Origin: Sphingomonas sp. OV641
GTDB taxonomy: Bacteria; Pseudomonadota; Alphaproteobacteria; Sphingomonadales; Sphingomonadaceae
DNA length: 64,000 nt
Direction of reading: 5' to 3'
Assembly: GCF_900109205.1 (NCBI RefSeq)
Contig: NZ_FNZB01000001.1
Coordinates: forward strand, 930,001-994,000
A program made the translations under genes and the position numbers. Below, piece after piece: positions 41,042-50,335 of this stretch. Position 1 is the first letter of the stretch; each line of letters opens with the position of its first letter. The notes beneath the pieces are model-generated. The model was not told the DNA's origin, searched no databases, and saw nothing but the letters and a program-made list of their open reading frames with translations.

Positions 41042-42118
41042 ATGTTTGAAGCTGATCCGCCAGTATCTCGACGGCTCGTGATCCATGCGGGGCTGGGCAA
41101 GTCGGGATCGTCCGCAATCCAGAAATACTGTCGCGAGCAGGGCGCCGCACTGCGCAACAGCGACGCCGGCTACCTCGGTATGTACCTGGAACGTGGGGAG
41201 ACCACGCAGCATGATTTTACCTCTGCGGATGATCTCGCTCGCGCGTTGACCGACGATCCAAACATCGAAGACCGGCTCGTCTCGCTGATCATGCAACGCA
41301 TGCAGGCCCGACCGGCGATCAGGACCTTCATCTGGAGCCACATCGAACTGGCTATGCATGCGGACCTGTTGTCGCGGGTCGCCGCGAGGATTGCGCCGGT
41401 CTGCAGCGTGGAGATCATCCTGTATTTTCGACATCAGGCGAGTTGGTTGATCTCCGCCTACCTGCAATGGGGCGTGAAGCACAAATCGACGCCAGGCCCG
41501 ATACCGGCCTTCAGAGACTGGCTTCCCGAAGCGAAATCACGCGGCGCCGATTATCGGCAGGTGATCGAAAGCTGGCAAAAGGCTGTCGGACCGGAGCGAC
41601 TGCATATTCGCTCCTACGATCAAACGCCTGATGTGGTCAGCGACTTTCTCGTCACTGCCGGTCTGCCAGCACCGGAAGGAACTGCCGAAGCAAACTGGCA
41701 CTACCGTACGCCCGATCCCACGATCATGACGCTGTATCGGCTTTTTCAGGGGCAGAATGAAGGCGCGGCCCTGCCCGGCACGCTTCAGCGCTTGCTCGCG
41801 ACGAATGGCGTCGAGAAGAAGCAATATCGGGATGTCGATCCCGCATCGACTGTTCCTTCCGCTGAAGAATGGGGAGAGTTCGTAACGGCGTTCGGGCAAG
41901 AAAATGCTGCACTCGCGCGTGATTTCGACCTTATCCTTACCCCTCCGCACCGCGCTCCGGAGCCCGATCCTGCGTATGCTGCGCCGGCCACGGTCGTGCC
42001 AGCATTACTGGACCTGATTATTTCGATGGATCGACGCATCGCGGCCCTGGAGCGGCGCTTGAAGGGGATAGGTGCGGCAAACGGCACCTCGATCGAACAA
42101 GAAGATGATGCTCTTTAG
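41042..42118 (+). CDS. Sulfotransferase-like protein
   Basis: 358-residue protein. RLVIHAGLGKSGSSAIQ near residues 9-25 resembles the 5'-phosphosulfate loop of sulfotransferases (IGxPKTGTT-type), and EIILYFRHQASWLISAYLQW resembles the 3'-phosphate site region. Proteins of this style occur in capsule or glycan clusters, but no such genes surround it. Catalytic assignment is not certain. ATG 42 of the window's 41 kb region (41042) was chosen over GTG 41006 because a GAAGAGG stretch lies upstream; both are possible. Confidence 0.55.
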   Translation: MFEADPPVSRRLVIHAGLGKSGSSAIQKYCREQGAALRNSDAGYLGMYLERGETTQHDFTSADDLARALTDDPNIEDRLVSLIMQRMQARPAIRTFIWSHIELAMHADLLSRVAARIAPVCSVEIILYFRHQASWLISAYLQWGVKHKSTPGPIPAFRDWLPEAKSRGADYRQVIESWQKAVGPERLHIRSYDQTPDVVSDFLVTAGLPAPEGTAEANWHYRTPDPTIMTLYRLFQGQNEGAALPGTLQRLLATNGVEKKQYRDVDPASTVPSAEEWGEFVTAFGQENAALARDFDLILTPPHRAPEPDPAYAAPATVVPALLDLIISMDRRIAALERRLKGIGAANGTSIEQEDDAL

Positions 42119-42158
42119 GAATCCTCGACGGTCAACCGACGGCGGATCAACGTGCCGG

Positions 42159-42232
42159 TGGAGCGGGTAACGGGAATCGAACCCGTGTATTCAGCTTGGA
42201 AGGCTGCTGCACTACCATTGTGCTATACCCGC
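42159..42232 (-). tRNA. tRNA-Gly (anticodon TCC)
   Basis: 74-base tRNA on the minus strand. The acceptor stem GCGGGTA pairs with TACCCGC, the anticodon arm is CAGCC-TTCCAA-GCTG with anticodon TCC, the T-arm contains GGTTCGATTCC, and CCA is encoded. It reads glycine codons GGA (and by wobble GGG). Confidence 0.95.
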
Positions 42233-42422
42233 GCATCCATCGGACGGGCGCTCACTGCCACGATCAACCGTCGGCGGTCAACTGCATCCTAAACTTACAT
42301 TTCCCGGTCGTCGGACGGGGTGTGCGGCGAATGGACAAAGTTCCAATTGGCCGTACGGCAGCCACTTGGAGCCCTGCCTTCGCCGATTGTTCATAGGTTT
42401 CAGCCATCGCCCGTTAATGAAA

Positions 42423-42451
42423 CGGGCCGATCGCACGTGTCGATCAGCCCG
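42423..42451 (-). terminator. Terminator-like hairpin after the aldolase gene
   Basis: CGGGC-CGATCG pairs with CGATC-GCCCG across a short loop (42423-42451); on the minus strand it is followed by TTTCATT. It lies 57 bases after the aldolase stop. Confidence 0.5.
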
Positions 42452-42507
42452 ATGCATTTCAGTCCTATGATCCTGACGCGGTCATTCCGGCTACGACCCG
42501 GAAGCCA

Positions 42508-43419
42508 TTAAGCCGCGGCCGACAGCGCCTCCTTTTTCGCCGATGCGGTCCAGATCTGATCGATCGCCGCGCCAAGAGATTCGTTGAATTCGGCGTCGCT
42601 CATACCGTGGCGGAGATCCTCGAGCAGCGCGCGGCTGAAGCTGGCGATAACCCCATGGTTGCGGGCAAGCTCACGACACGCTTCCGGACGGGCATAGCCA
42701 CCGGAAAGCGCGACGACGCGCAGGACGCGTGGATGTTCTACGAGCGGCAGGAACAGGTCGGGCTTCGTCGGCAAGGAAAGCTTCAGCATCACCTTCTGAT
42801 CGCCACCCATCGCGTCGAGTGCCTTGGTCAGCTCTTCGAGCAGGATGGTGTCCGCCTCGGCACGCTCGGCGCTCTTGATGTTGACCTCCGGTTCGATGAT
42901 CGGAACCAACCCATGGGAGAGGACCTGCTGCGCAATTTTGAACTGCTGCGCCACAACGGCCGCGATGCCCTCACGATTGGCGAGGTTGATCACCGAACGT
43001 TCTTTGGTTCCGAAAACGCCCAGCTTGGCCGCGCGATCGAGCAGCGCATCCAGCCCCGGCATTGCCTTCATGAGCTGAACGCCGTTGTCTTCGTCTTCCA
43101 GCCCCTTGTCGATCTTCAGAAAAGGCACAACGCCGCGATCTTGCAATGCCTGCGGGACGGGCTTGCCGCCGGCTTGGCCATCCATGGTCCGCTCGAACAG
43201 AATGGCGCCAATCACCTTGTCGCCCGTGAACACCGGTGAGGTGATGATGCGTGCGCGCATGTCATGGATGAGGCCGAACATCTCCTCTTCTGTAGACCAG
43301 GCTCCCTCTTCGATGCCGTACCCCTTCAGCGCCTTCGGCGTGGAGCCACCCGACTGATCAAGAGCGGCGATGAAACCCTGGCCTTCTGCAATCTTGGCGG
43401 TCATCTCAGCAGGAGTCAT
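42508..43419 (-). CDS. Class I fructose-bisphosphate aldolase
   Basis: 303-residue Schiff-base aldolase. GFIAALDQSGGSTPKAL is the conserved N-terminal signature, ILFERTMD and GVVPFLKIDKGL follow, and the Schiff-base lysine lies in KVMLKLSLPTKPDLF. It interconverts fructose-1,6-bisphosphate and triose phosphates. A tandem TTGCG stretch and a CTCCCC hairpin lie upstream, between it and the divergent nadE. Confidence 0.92.
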   Translation of the reverse strand: MTPAEMTAKIAEGQGFIAALDQSGGSTPKALKGYGIEEGAWSTEEEMFGLIHDMRARIITSPVFTGDKVIGAILFERTMDGQAGGKPVPQALQDRGVVPFLKIDKGLEDEDNGVQLMKAMPGLDALLDRAAKLGVFGTKERSVINLANREGIAAVVAQQFKIAQQVLSHGLVPIIEPEVNIKSAERAEADTILLEELTKALDAMGGDQKVMLKLSLPTKPDLFLPLVEHPRVLRVVALSGGYARPEACRELARNHGVIASFSRALLEDLRHGMSDAEFNESLGAAIDQIWTASAKKEALSAAA

Positions 43420-43488
43420 GATCAGCTTCCCCTCACATTGTTGCGTTGCGTTGCGTCATTAAGGACGCTGGTCGGGTTTGACCAGCGG

Positions 43489-43505
43489 CTCCCCCAATTG
43501 GGGAG
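43489..43505. repeat. CTCCCC/GGGGAG hairpin between fba and nadE
   Basis: CTCCCCC-AATT-GGGGAG at 43489-43505, one unpaired C. It is another member of the small intergenic palindrome style seen at 7228, 7325, 7965 and 55106. Confidence 0.5.
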
Positions 43506-43654
43506 GGCAGCGGAACGGCGATCAGCACAGGTCTCCGGCGAACAAACAAGCGCAATGACCGTTGTCCGGCAACAATGTCGTGATCGCAACGAGGCGAGCT
43601 GTTCGGCATAGCCTCCCTTGGCGTCGCGTCAGAAAGAAGGATAACGGTTCCGCA

Positions 43655-45700
43655 ATGAACGAGCGCTTCACTTCCATTCACCACCACCGCATGCTTCGCG
43701 TGGCGGCGGCTACTCCGATCGCCAGTGTCGGAGACACGGTTGCGAACGCGAAGGCAACGCTGGAGTTGGCGGCACGCGCGCACAAAGAAGCGGTCGACCT
43801 TGTCGTTTTTCCCGAGCTTAACCTCAGCTCCTACGCGATCGATGATCTGCACCTCCAGTCCGCGCAGCAGAATGCGTCCTGTGAGGCGCTCCTCGCCCTA
43901 GCCGAGGGCACGGCAAACCTCAGACCTGTCCTTCTTGTGGGTGTAGCACTGCCAAGGAACGGCAGGCTGTATAACTGTGCCGTCGCGGTCGCCCGGGGCA
44001 AGATCCTGGGTGTGGTCCCCAAGACTTTCCTGCCGAACTACCGGGAATATTACGAAAAGCGCTGGTTTAGCAGCGGATCCGGTCTGACCGGGCTTTCGAT
44101 GGACCTGAACGGGCAAACGGTGCCTTTCGGCACCGATCTCTTATTTCAGGCGGCGGATCTGCCGCATTTCTTCTTCCACGCCGAAATCTGCGAGGATTAC
44201 TGGTCGCCCACCCCGCCCTCCACTGCGGGCGCGCTTGCTGGCGCCTTGGTCTGCTGCAATCTCTCTGCATCAAATGTGGTGATCGGGAAATCGCGAGAGC
44301 GGGCGATGCTCTCCGCTGCACAATCCGCGCGCGCCGTTTGCGCCTACGTCTATTCCGCCGCAGGCCCTGGCGAAAGCACGACCGATCTCGCATGGGATGG
44401 CCAAGGCACCATCCACGAACTTGGAGAGCCGCTGGCAACCTCCACACGCTTCGCGCTCGATCCTGAGCTGGTGATAGCGGACGTGGATTGTGAGCGCCTG
44501 ACCCAGGAACGTCTACGGACGGGCACGTTCGGGGACGCAGCGGCCTTTTCTGGTCACCCTGAGACTCGGTTTCGACGTATCGCGTTCAATCACGCTCCCG
44601 ATTACGCCGACGTTGGGCTCAAGCGGGCGATACGGCGCTTTCCCTTCGTTCCCGACACACCGTCCCGCCTTGATGAGGATTGCTACGAAGCGTTCAACAT
44701 CCAGGTGGAAGGCTTGCTGAAGCGGGTTGTTGCCACAGGCGTGGAGCGACTGGTGATCGGCGTGTCCGGGGGGCTTGATTCCACACATGCGCTGATAGTG
44801 GCGGCAAAGGCGCTGGACCGTCTGGGCCGTCCCCGTTCGGACATTCTCGGCATCACCATGCCAGGGTTCGCGACTAGCGAAGGCACGAAGGATAATGCCT
44901 GGAAACTGATGCATGCGCTCGGCATCACCGCCGAAGAAATCGATATTCGTCCCGCCGCTCGGACCATGCTGGAAGGGATGGCTCACCCTTACGCCAAGGG
45001 TGAGCCCGTCTATGACGTCACCTTCGAAAATGTTCAGGCTGGCCTGCGGACAGACTATCTCTTCCGCATCGCCAACCAGCGTCGCGGGATCGTGGTCGGC
45101 ACGGGCGATCTCAGCGAGCTCGCCCTTGGCTGGTGCACTTATGGCGTCGGCGACCATATGAGCCACTATGGCGTCAACGCAGGCGTGCCCAAGACGTTGA
45201 TCCAGTTCCTGATCCGCTGGTGCATTGCGACGGATCAATACGATTCGCAGACCGATGCGGTCCTCGAGGCTATCCTGGCCCAGGAGATTTCACCCGAGCT
45301 GGTGCCCGCTGACGAATCCGGCGCAATGCAAAGCACCGAAAGCAAGATCGGTCCCTATTCGCTGAACGACTTCTTCACGCATTACGTGATCCGCCATGGG
45401 CTCGCCCCTTCCAAGATCGCCTTTCTCGCCTGGCATGCTTGGCGAGATGTGGATGCCGGACGGTGGCCGATCGGATATCCGGAGGAAGCGCGTACGGCTT
45501 ACGACATTGATGTGGTGAAAGGCTGGCTGGAGAAGTTTCTCGTCCGCTTCTTCCAGACGAGCCAATTCAAGCGATCGGCCCTGCCGAACTCGCCCAAGGT
45601 GTCGGCGGGCGGCGCCGTGTCTCCGCGGGGTGACTGGCGCGCGCCTTCGGATGGCACTGCCTCCTCGTGGCTGGCGGAACTGGCGGCGAACGGACCCTGA
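43655..45700 (+). CDS. nadE: Glutamine-dependent NAD+ synthetase
   Basis: 681-residue two-domain enzyme. The N-terminal nitrilase-type glutaminase has its triad at Glu near residue 54 (FPELNLSSY), Lys near 122 (PKTFLPNY) and Cys near 179 (AEICEDYW). The C-terminal synthetase has the ATP loop GVSGGLDSTHAL near residues 368-379. It amidates deamido-NAD with glutamine. ATG 43655 has a GAAGGA Shine-Dalgarno; the open frame upstream was rejected. Confidence 0.94.
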   Translation: MNERFTSIHHHRMLRVAAATPIASVGDTVANAKATLELAARAHKEAVDLVVFPELNLSSYAIDDLHLQSAQQNASCEALLALAEGTANLRPVLLVGVALPRNGRLYNCAVAVARGKILGVVPKTFLPNYREYYEKRWFSSGSGLTGLSMDLNGQTVPFGTDLLFQAADLPHFFFHAEICEDYWSPTPPSTAGALAGALVCCNLSASNVVIGKSRERAMLSAAQSARAVCAYVYSAAGPGESTTDLAWDGQGTIHELGEPLATSTRFALDPELVIADVDCERLTQERLRTGTFGDAAAFSGHPETRFRRIAFNHAPDYADVGLKRAIRRFPFVPDTPSRLDEDCYEAFNIQVEGLLKRVVATGVERLVIGVSGGLDSTHALIVAAKALDRLGRPRSDILGITMPGFATSEGTKDNAWKLMHALGITAEEIDIRPAARTMLEGMAHPYAKGEPVYDVTFENVQAGLRTDYLFRIANQRRGIVVGTGDLSELALGWCTYGVGDHMSHYGVNAGVPKTLIQFLIRWCIATDQYDSQTDAVLEAILAQEISPELVPADESGAMQSTESKIGPYSLNDFFTHYVIRHGLAPSKIAFLAWHAWRDVDAGRWPIGYPEEARTAYDIDVVKGWLEKFLVRFFQTSQFKRSALPNSPKVSAGGAVSPRGDWRAPSDGTASSWLAELAANGP

Positions 45701-45750
45701 TTTTTAGCCAAGCAACGCGCCGTTTACGCTCTGCTTGTATCGGCCGCGTC

Positions 45751-47514
45751 ATGGCGACCACCAGACAACCGCGAATCGCCTCTTCGATCTTACTCGGCTG
45801 CGCGTATTTCGTCATTTGCGCAGGGACGCTGCGTCTCACCCGTTTCGACGAAGGCGTCGCATTTCTGTGGATCGCGACGGCGCTCCTCACGGCCTGGCTG
45901 AACACCCGGCCGTTCCAGCAATGGACGGCGCCGCTGGCCGCCTGCGCGGTTGGAAGCGCCAGTGCGACCGCCCTTTGGGGCCTCGGGCCGCAGATGGCGC
46001 TTCCCTTTGCGGCCATCAACATGTTCGAAGCGGCCGTTGGCGCTGCATTTCTCAACCGCCTGGCACCACATCGGTCGGTGCTGGACTCCCACCGCTGGCT
46101 CGTGATCTTCGCCCTTGCGGCTGGTGTCATCGCACCCTTTCTCTCAGCGCTTCTGGCTGCGAGCGTGCTTTCGCTGGGTGCCGATCAGCCCTTTCTGAGG
46201 AATGCGCTGAACTGGTACAGCGGACATGCCCTCGGCACGCTGACGTTCATGCCCATTTTCCTGCTGGTCATGCGTGGCGACGCTACCCGCCTCATGAAGC
46301 GAATGGACCGGCGCAAGGCAGCGGAATTCTGCGCCCTGGTGACGCTGGTCGCGGTGGTGAGCTATGTCAGCTTCGCCCAGGACCGCCTTCCGCTGCTGTT
46401 CCTGCCCATGCTGCCGACGGTGCTTGCAACCTTCCGCGGAGGTGCTCTTTCGACGGCCGCCTCGATCGTCATTCTCGCGGTGATCGGCGGGACGCTAACG
46501 TTCCAGGGGCATGGACCCATCGGCCTGATTGACGCGCCTCTTGGCGCAAGAATGCAGTTCCTCCAGCTCTATATCGCGTGCGCGATGCTGACGATCCTGC
46601 CAGCGAACGCGGAACTGCAGCAACGCGCCAAACTCTTCCGGCAATTGCGTGAAAGTGAAGCGCGGTACCGCGTGCTCATGGAAAACTCGACCGACATCGT
46701 TATCAATCTCGATCGATCAGGACGCCTGCTGTTCGCTTCAGCATCAATTCGACAGATCAGCGGTTTCGCCCCAGAAAAACTGATCGGCCGCAGGATTGGT
46801 GGCTTGCTCCTCGAGGCGGACGCGGAACGGGCGCGTGCATCGTTCCGCCGCATTGTGGCGGATCCGGATCGCACCCATGTGAATGAATATCGCGGTGTGA
46901 TCGAAACTGGGGACGTCCGCTGGTTCGAAACACACAGCCGCGCGGTCACCGACGAAACCGGCACGGTTACGGGTGTCGTCAGCGCGATCCGGGACATTTC
47001 GAACAGAAAGGCGCACGAAGAGCGTCTGGCACGCGCCGCACTGACGGATCCGCTCACCGGGCTCGCCAATCGGCGGGGCCTGGACGAGGAGCTCAGGGCC
47101 CGTCTTTCCTCCGGTTCGGGAGGGTGCCTCGCCCTGTTCGACCTCGATCATTTTAAGCGTGTCAACGATACGCACGGGCACGCTGCAGGCGATGAGGTGC
47201 TGCGCCGCTTCGCCGCCCTCGCCCGAGCCAGCGTCCGCGATCAGGATCTGGTGGCGCGACTTGGCGGAGAAGAATTCGCGGTCGTCCTGCCAGATGCAAC
47301 GATCAGCCAGGCGGCGCTGGTCTGCGAACGACTGCGCCAGACGATTGCGGAAGTGGGCGTGCAAGCTGAGGGTGCGCTCATTTTCGTCACAGTAAGCGGA
47401 GGGGTCGCTCCATACCTGCGCAATCAGCCGCCGGAAGAGGTGCTGCGTTCCGCCGATCAGGCACTCTACAAGGCTAAGCATGCCGGGCGCGACCAGCTGG
47501 CGCTGGCCGCCTGA
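45751..47514 (+). CDS. Membrane diguanylate cyclase (MASE1-PAS-GGDEF)
   Basis: 587-residue c-di-GMP synthase. Residues 1 to about 290 contain about eight membrane helices of MASE1 type, a PAS domain follows (RYRVLMENSTDIVINLDRSG, about residues 305-420), and the GGDEF domain ends the protein. The active-site motif is GGEEF (about residues 504-508), and an RxxD inhibitory site (RDQD) lies five residues before it, so the enzyme should be active and subject to product inhibition. No EAL domain is present. The signal sensed is unknown. Confidence 0.9.
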   Translation: MATTRQPRIASSILLGCAYFVICAGTLRLTRFDEGVAFLWIATALLTAWLNTRPFQQWTAPLAACAVGSASATALWGLGPQMALPFAAINMFEAAVGAAFLNRLAPHRSVLDSHRWLVIFALAAGVIAPFLSALLAASVLSLGADQPFLRNALNWYSGHALGTLTFMPIFLLVMRGDATRLMKRMDRRKAAEFCALVTLVAVVSYVSFAQDRLPLLFLPMLPTVLATFRGGALSTAASIVILAVIGGTLTFQGHGPIGLIDAPLGARMQFLQLYIACAMLTILPANAELQQRAKLFRQLRESEARYRVLMENSTDIVINLDRSGRLLFASASIRQISGFAPEKLIGRRIGGLLLEADAERARASFRRIVADPDRTHVNEYRGVIETGDVRWFETHSRAVTDETGTVTGVVSAIRDISNRKAHEERLARAALTDPLTGLANRRGLDEELRARLSSGSGGCLALFDLDHFKRVNDTHGHAAGDEVLRRFAALARASVRDQDLVARLGGEEFAVVLPDATISQAALVCERLRQTIAEVGVQAEGALIFVTVSGGVAPYLRNQPPEEVLRSADQALYKAKHAGRDQLALAA

Positions 47515-47575
47515 CCCCCCGCTCTTGATAGCGCCAGCCGCAGCGGACATCATGCGCGTTAAAAAGAGAGGCTGA

Positions 47576-48010
47576 ATGAGCGATCAGGATGATGCACTCC
47601 CCGAGCTGAGCCGCACCTTGGGGCTGGTTCGAGTGATCGAAATGAATGTGGAGGGCCGAGCACGGCTCGAATATCGCGCGGGTCAGCACATGTGCCACTC
47701 AGGCGGCGTCGTTCAGGGAGGCTTTGTGACCGGTTGGATCGATGCTGCCATGGCGCATGCGGCGATCGCGATGGGCGGCCCCGATATCGTACCCATGTCG
47801 CTTGAACTGAAGGTAAGTTTCTTCGCACCCGCCCGGCCGGGACTCGTGATCGCGGAAGGCTGGGTAGAGCGCCGGGGCCGCAGCACCTGCTTTTTCGAAG
47901 GACGACTGCTCGACGCCACCGGCCGCGTCCTTGCAAAGGCCAGTTCGACCCTGATGCTCGCTTCGCGCGGCCGGGTCGAACAAGCCTCTGCGGCTGCCCT
48001 TCCAGCCTGA
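47576..48010 (+). CDS. PaaI-type acyl-CoA thioesterase (hotdog fold)
   Basis: 144-residue single hotdog-domain protein. HMCHSGGVVQGGFVTGWIDAAMAHA carries the conserved HxGG and active-site Asp region (core GGFVTGWIDAAM), followed by LELKVSFFAPARPG and the VEGRLLDATGRVLAKASST-like strand pair. It would hydrolyse aryl- or acyl-CoA thioesters. It lies convergent to the SDR gene with two bases between stops. Confidence 0.85.
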   Translation: MSDQDDALPELSRTLGLVRVIEMNVEGRARLEYRAGQHMCHSGGVVQGGFVTGWIDAAMAHAAIAMGGPDIVPMSLELKVSFFAPARPGLVIAEGWVERRGRSTCFFEGRLLDATGRVLAKASSTLMLASRGRVEQASAAALPA

Positions 48011-48012
48011 TT

Positions 48013-48792
48013 TCAGGCGTTGCGCGCCATGAGACCACCGTCGACGGGAATGATGGCGCCTGTGACGAAACTTGCGCCCGGCGCGCACAGGCTTGCCGTC
48101 ATGAACGCGACTTCCTCCGGCAGACCATAGCGGCGTAGCGCCGTCCGGCGTGCAGCATAGACCTGCTTCGCCTCATCCGGAATCGCTTGAGTCATTCCTG
48201 TCTCGACCGGGCCCGGGCAGATGCAATTGACCGTGATGCCCGACTTGCCGAGTTCCACAGCGAGGCTACGGGTCAGACCAATGACGCCAGCTTTCGCGGC
48301 AGAGTAAGCACTGAAACCGGCGGTAGCGCCCAGCCCCTCGGTCGAGGCGATGTTGACGATCCGCGGGTTCGCGGCGCGCCGAAGGTGGGGGAGAGCCGCA
48401 CGGATCAGGCGCTGATGCGCGGTCAACAGGACGGAAAGGTGCCGATCCCAATGCTGATCGTAGCGATCATCGTCGATCGGCAGATTGGCAGAGATCCCCG
48501 CATTGTTCACGATGATCGACAGGTCGCCGAACGCCGCGGCTACGTCCTGAACGACGCTGGTGATGTGGGTGGCATCCGCCACATCGAGCGCCCACGCCTT
48601 GGCCCGCAAGCCCTCACCCGTGATTTCATCCGCAACCGACTGGGCCGCTTCGAGCCGCACGTCTGTTACAGCAACGCTGGACCCGGCCCGAGCCAGCAGG
48701 ACGGCTGTCGCCCTGCCCATTCCGCTGGCGGCACCGGTGACGATCGCACCCGCGCCATCCAGGCGACTGATTACCTCTGGCACAGCCCGCAT
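48013..48792 (-). CDS. SDR family oxidoreductase
   Basis: 259-residue short-chain dehydrogenase. The cofactor loop is GAASGMGR near residues 20-27, NNAG occurs near 91-94, and the catalytic Ser, Tyr and Lys are in IASTEGLG and YSAAK. The LDVAD stretch and an Asp at the end of strand 2 (VTDVR) suggest NAD preference. The substrate is unknown. The pairing with a PaaI-type thioesterase on the other strand hints at acyl-CoA metabolism but is weak evidence. Confidence 0.88.
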   Translation of the reverse strand: MRAVPEVISRLDGAGAIVTGAASGMGRATAVLLARAGSSVAVTDVRLEAAQSVADEITGEGLRAKAWALDVADATHITSVVQDVAAAFGDLSIIVNNAGISANLPIDDDRYDQHWDRHLSVLLTAHQRLIRAALPHLRRAANPRIVNIASTEGLGATAGFSAYSAAKAGVIGLTRSLAVELGKSGITVNCICPGPVETGMTQAIPDEAKQVYAARRTALRRYGLPEEVAFMTASLCAPGASFVTGAIIPVDGGLMARNA

Positions 48793-48892
48793 CCTCTCTC
48801 TCCCTCGGTTTACCGACGATTTTTGTTCTCTACCGATATGACATTCTTATTCGGGCCCATGGCCCATCAATCGCGCAAAAGGCTCGCTTCTT

Positions 48893-50332
48893 CTAATCGG
48901 ACTTCTGCTGGATCCATCCTCCGGTGAACCCTGCGCGCGTCAACCCGCGACGTAGCACCGGAGAGCGCCGCATGATCTTCCACACGAAATCACTTCGCGC
49001 ATTCGCAGCCTGAACAAGGATCAGTGCCTGCGTAAGCGCAAGATAGTCTCCCGCCACCCATCCGCTCTGCAGGTTGAGATTGCCCGTTTCAACTTTCCGG
49101 TCAGTGAAACGGAAGCTCGGATTGTACCCATTCAGGAAACCATATTCACGGTACAAGCCCGGAACGGCCATGAACGCCTTGGCGGCGGGAAGCACGATCT
49201 CGGGCGCGAACGGCAGACTCCCGAGCGATGCGGCAGGCGACAATGTGCCGTCATCCCTCTCCCCCGGCAGATCGAGCGGGCCTCGCCGGGCATAGCCGTG
49301 GAACGTGCGTGTCTCGCCCTTAAACGGCAGTTGAAACGCACCGGGCCCGTCGCTCGCCGTCAAGCCCCAAAGGTCTGCGGAATAGCCGTCCCACCGCATC
49401 GGATTGGCGATGCAATAGGCTCGGTTGGCGTAGGTCGCCCTGCGGCTGTTCTCGAAATAATCGAAGCCGGCGCCGCGCATCACCGTGTCGCGGATCCCGC
49501 GAAAATCGATCCACATATGGCCAAGCTGATGGCCGCATAAAGGACCGTAAGCGAGGTGGCGGGTCTCGCCTTCGCCTCGCCACAAGCGCGGATAGGGTGC
49601 ACTCCAGGCCTCCCAGGCGCCGTCCTCCACGGCATGGCGCGCCGATCCCAGTGCCAGCAGTACGGCGGTCAGCCCCTCATTGTAGCCAATCACACCCGAG
49701 CGGGCGAAGCCGCCCTCCGGACGCCAACTCTGCGATATCTCCGCGCTGCCGTTCTGAAACCAAAGCCACTCGGCGCGATCCACGATGTCCGTCGCGCGGC
49801 GGCGAACCTCCTGCTCGTCTTCGTTATCGCCGCTCCACCATCCGGCGGCAAAGAGCATCCCGAGATGAAGGGAGGCGGTGTCCACGCTGGAAATTTCGGC
49901 CTTCTTGTACCGCGCGCCGCTTTTCATATCGATCAGGCGATAAAAGAAGCCGCGATGGCCGCTCATCCCACTGGGTCCCTCACCCTGCGGCGCCTCATCG
50001 AAGAAGCGAAGCGCCGCGCGTGTCAGGGTCAGCGCCAGATCCCGGCTGATCCAACCACGCTCGACCGCCATCGGCCAGATCGCCAATGCCGCGCCCACTG
50101 CGGCGATATTGGCCGCGCTCGGGCTTGGCCACCGGTCGGGAATCAGGCCGTTCGCCGCATTCACCGTGTCCCGGAAATAGCGGAAGGTGCGATATTCGAT
50201 CTCTTCGTAGAAGTCGGGCAGCGCCGGCGGCTTGGGACTTGGCGTGACCGGAATGGCCGGATCGGCACACCCCGACGCTAGTCCCGCAAGGCCAAATGAG
50301 GTGTTCGCAAGGAATGTCCGGCGATCAAGCAT
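48893..50332 (-). CDS. Tat-exported glucoamylase-family (GH144-like) lipoprotein
   Basis: 479-residue protein. The N-terminus has a twin-arginine motif (DRRTFLANTSFGLAGLASGC) and a lipobox (LASGC), so it is probably exported folded and lipid-anchored. The mature part is an alpha/alpha-barrel of the putative glucoamylase family that includes GH144 beta-1,2-glucanases: YRTFRYFRDTVNAANGLIPDR, SSVDTASLHLGMLFAAGW, GYNEGLTAVLLALGS and YREYGFLNGYNPSF. Several conserved acidic residues are present. It follows a LacI-type regulator gene by three bases, so it is probably induced by a glucan-derived sugar. Confidence 0.85.
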   Translation of the reverse strand: MLDRRTFLANTSFGLAGLASGCADPAIPVTPSPKPPALPDFYEEIEYRTFRYFRDTVNAANGLIPDRWPSPSAANIAAVGAALAIWPMAVERGWISRDLALTLTRAALRFFDEAPQGEGPSGMSGHRGFFYRLIDMKSGARYKKAEISSVDTASLHLGMLFAAGWWSGDNEDEQEVRRRATDIVDRAEWLWFQNGSAEISQSWRPEGGFARSGVIGYNEGLTAVLLALGSARHAVEDGAWEAWSAPYPRLWRGEGETRHLAYGPLCGHQLGHMWIDFRGIRDTVMRGAGFDYFENSRRATYANRAYCIANPMRWDGYSADLWGLTASDGPGAFQLPFKGETRTFHGYARRGPLDLPGERDDGTLSPAASLGSLPFAPEIVLPAAKAFMAVPGLYREYGFLNGYNPSFRFTDRKVETGNLNLQSGWVAGDYLALTQALILVQAANARSDFVWKIMRRSPVLRRGLTRAGFTGGWIQQKSD

Positions 50333-50335
50333 TCG

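Noticed and set aside
43440..43457. TTGCG tandem stretch considered as a CRISPR-like or phase-variable repeat
   Set aside because: Only about three short units, no spacers, and not inside a gene; too short to be meaningful.
43433..43852. Minus-strand frame upstream of the aldolase gene
   Set aside because: It overlaps the nadE start, lacks coding character and covers the CTCCCC hairpin.
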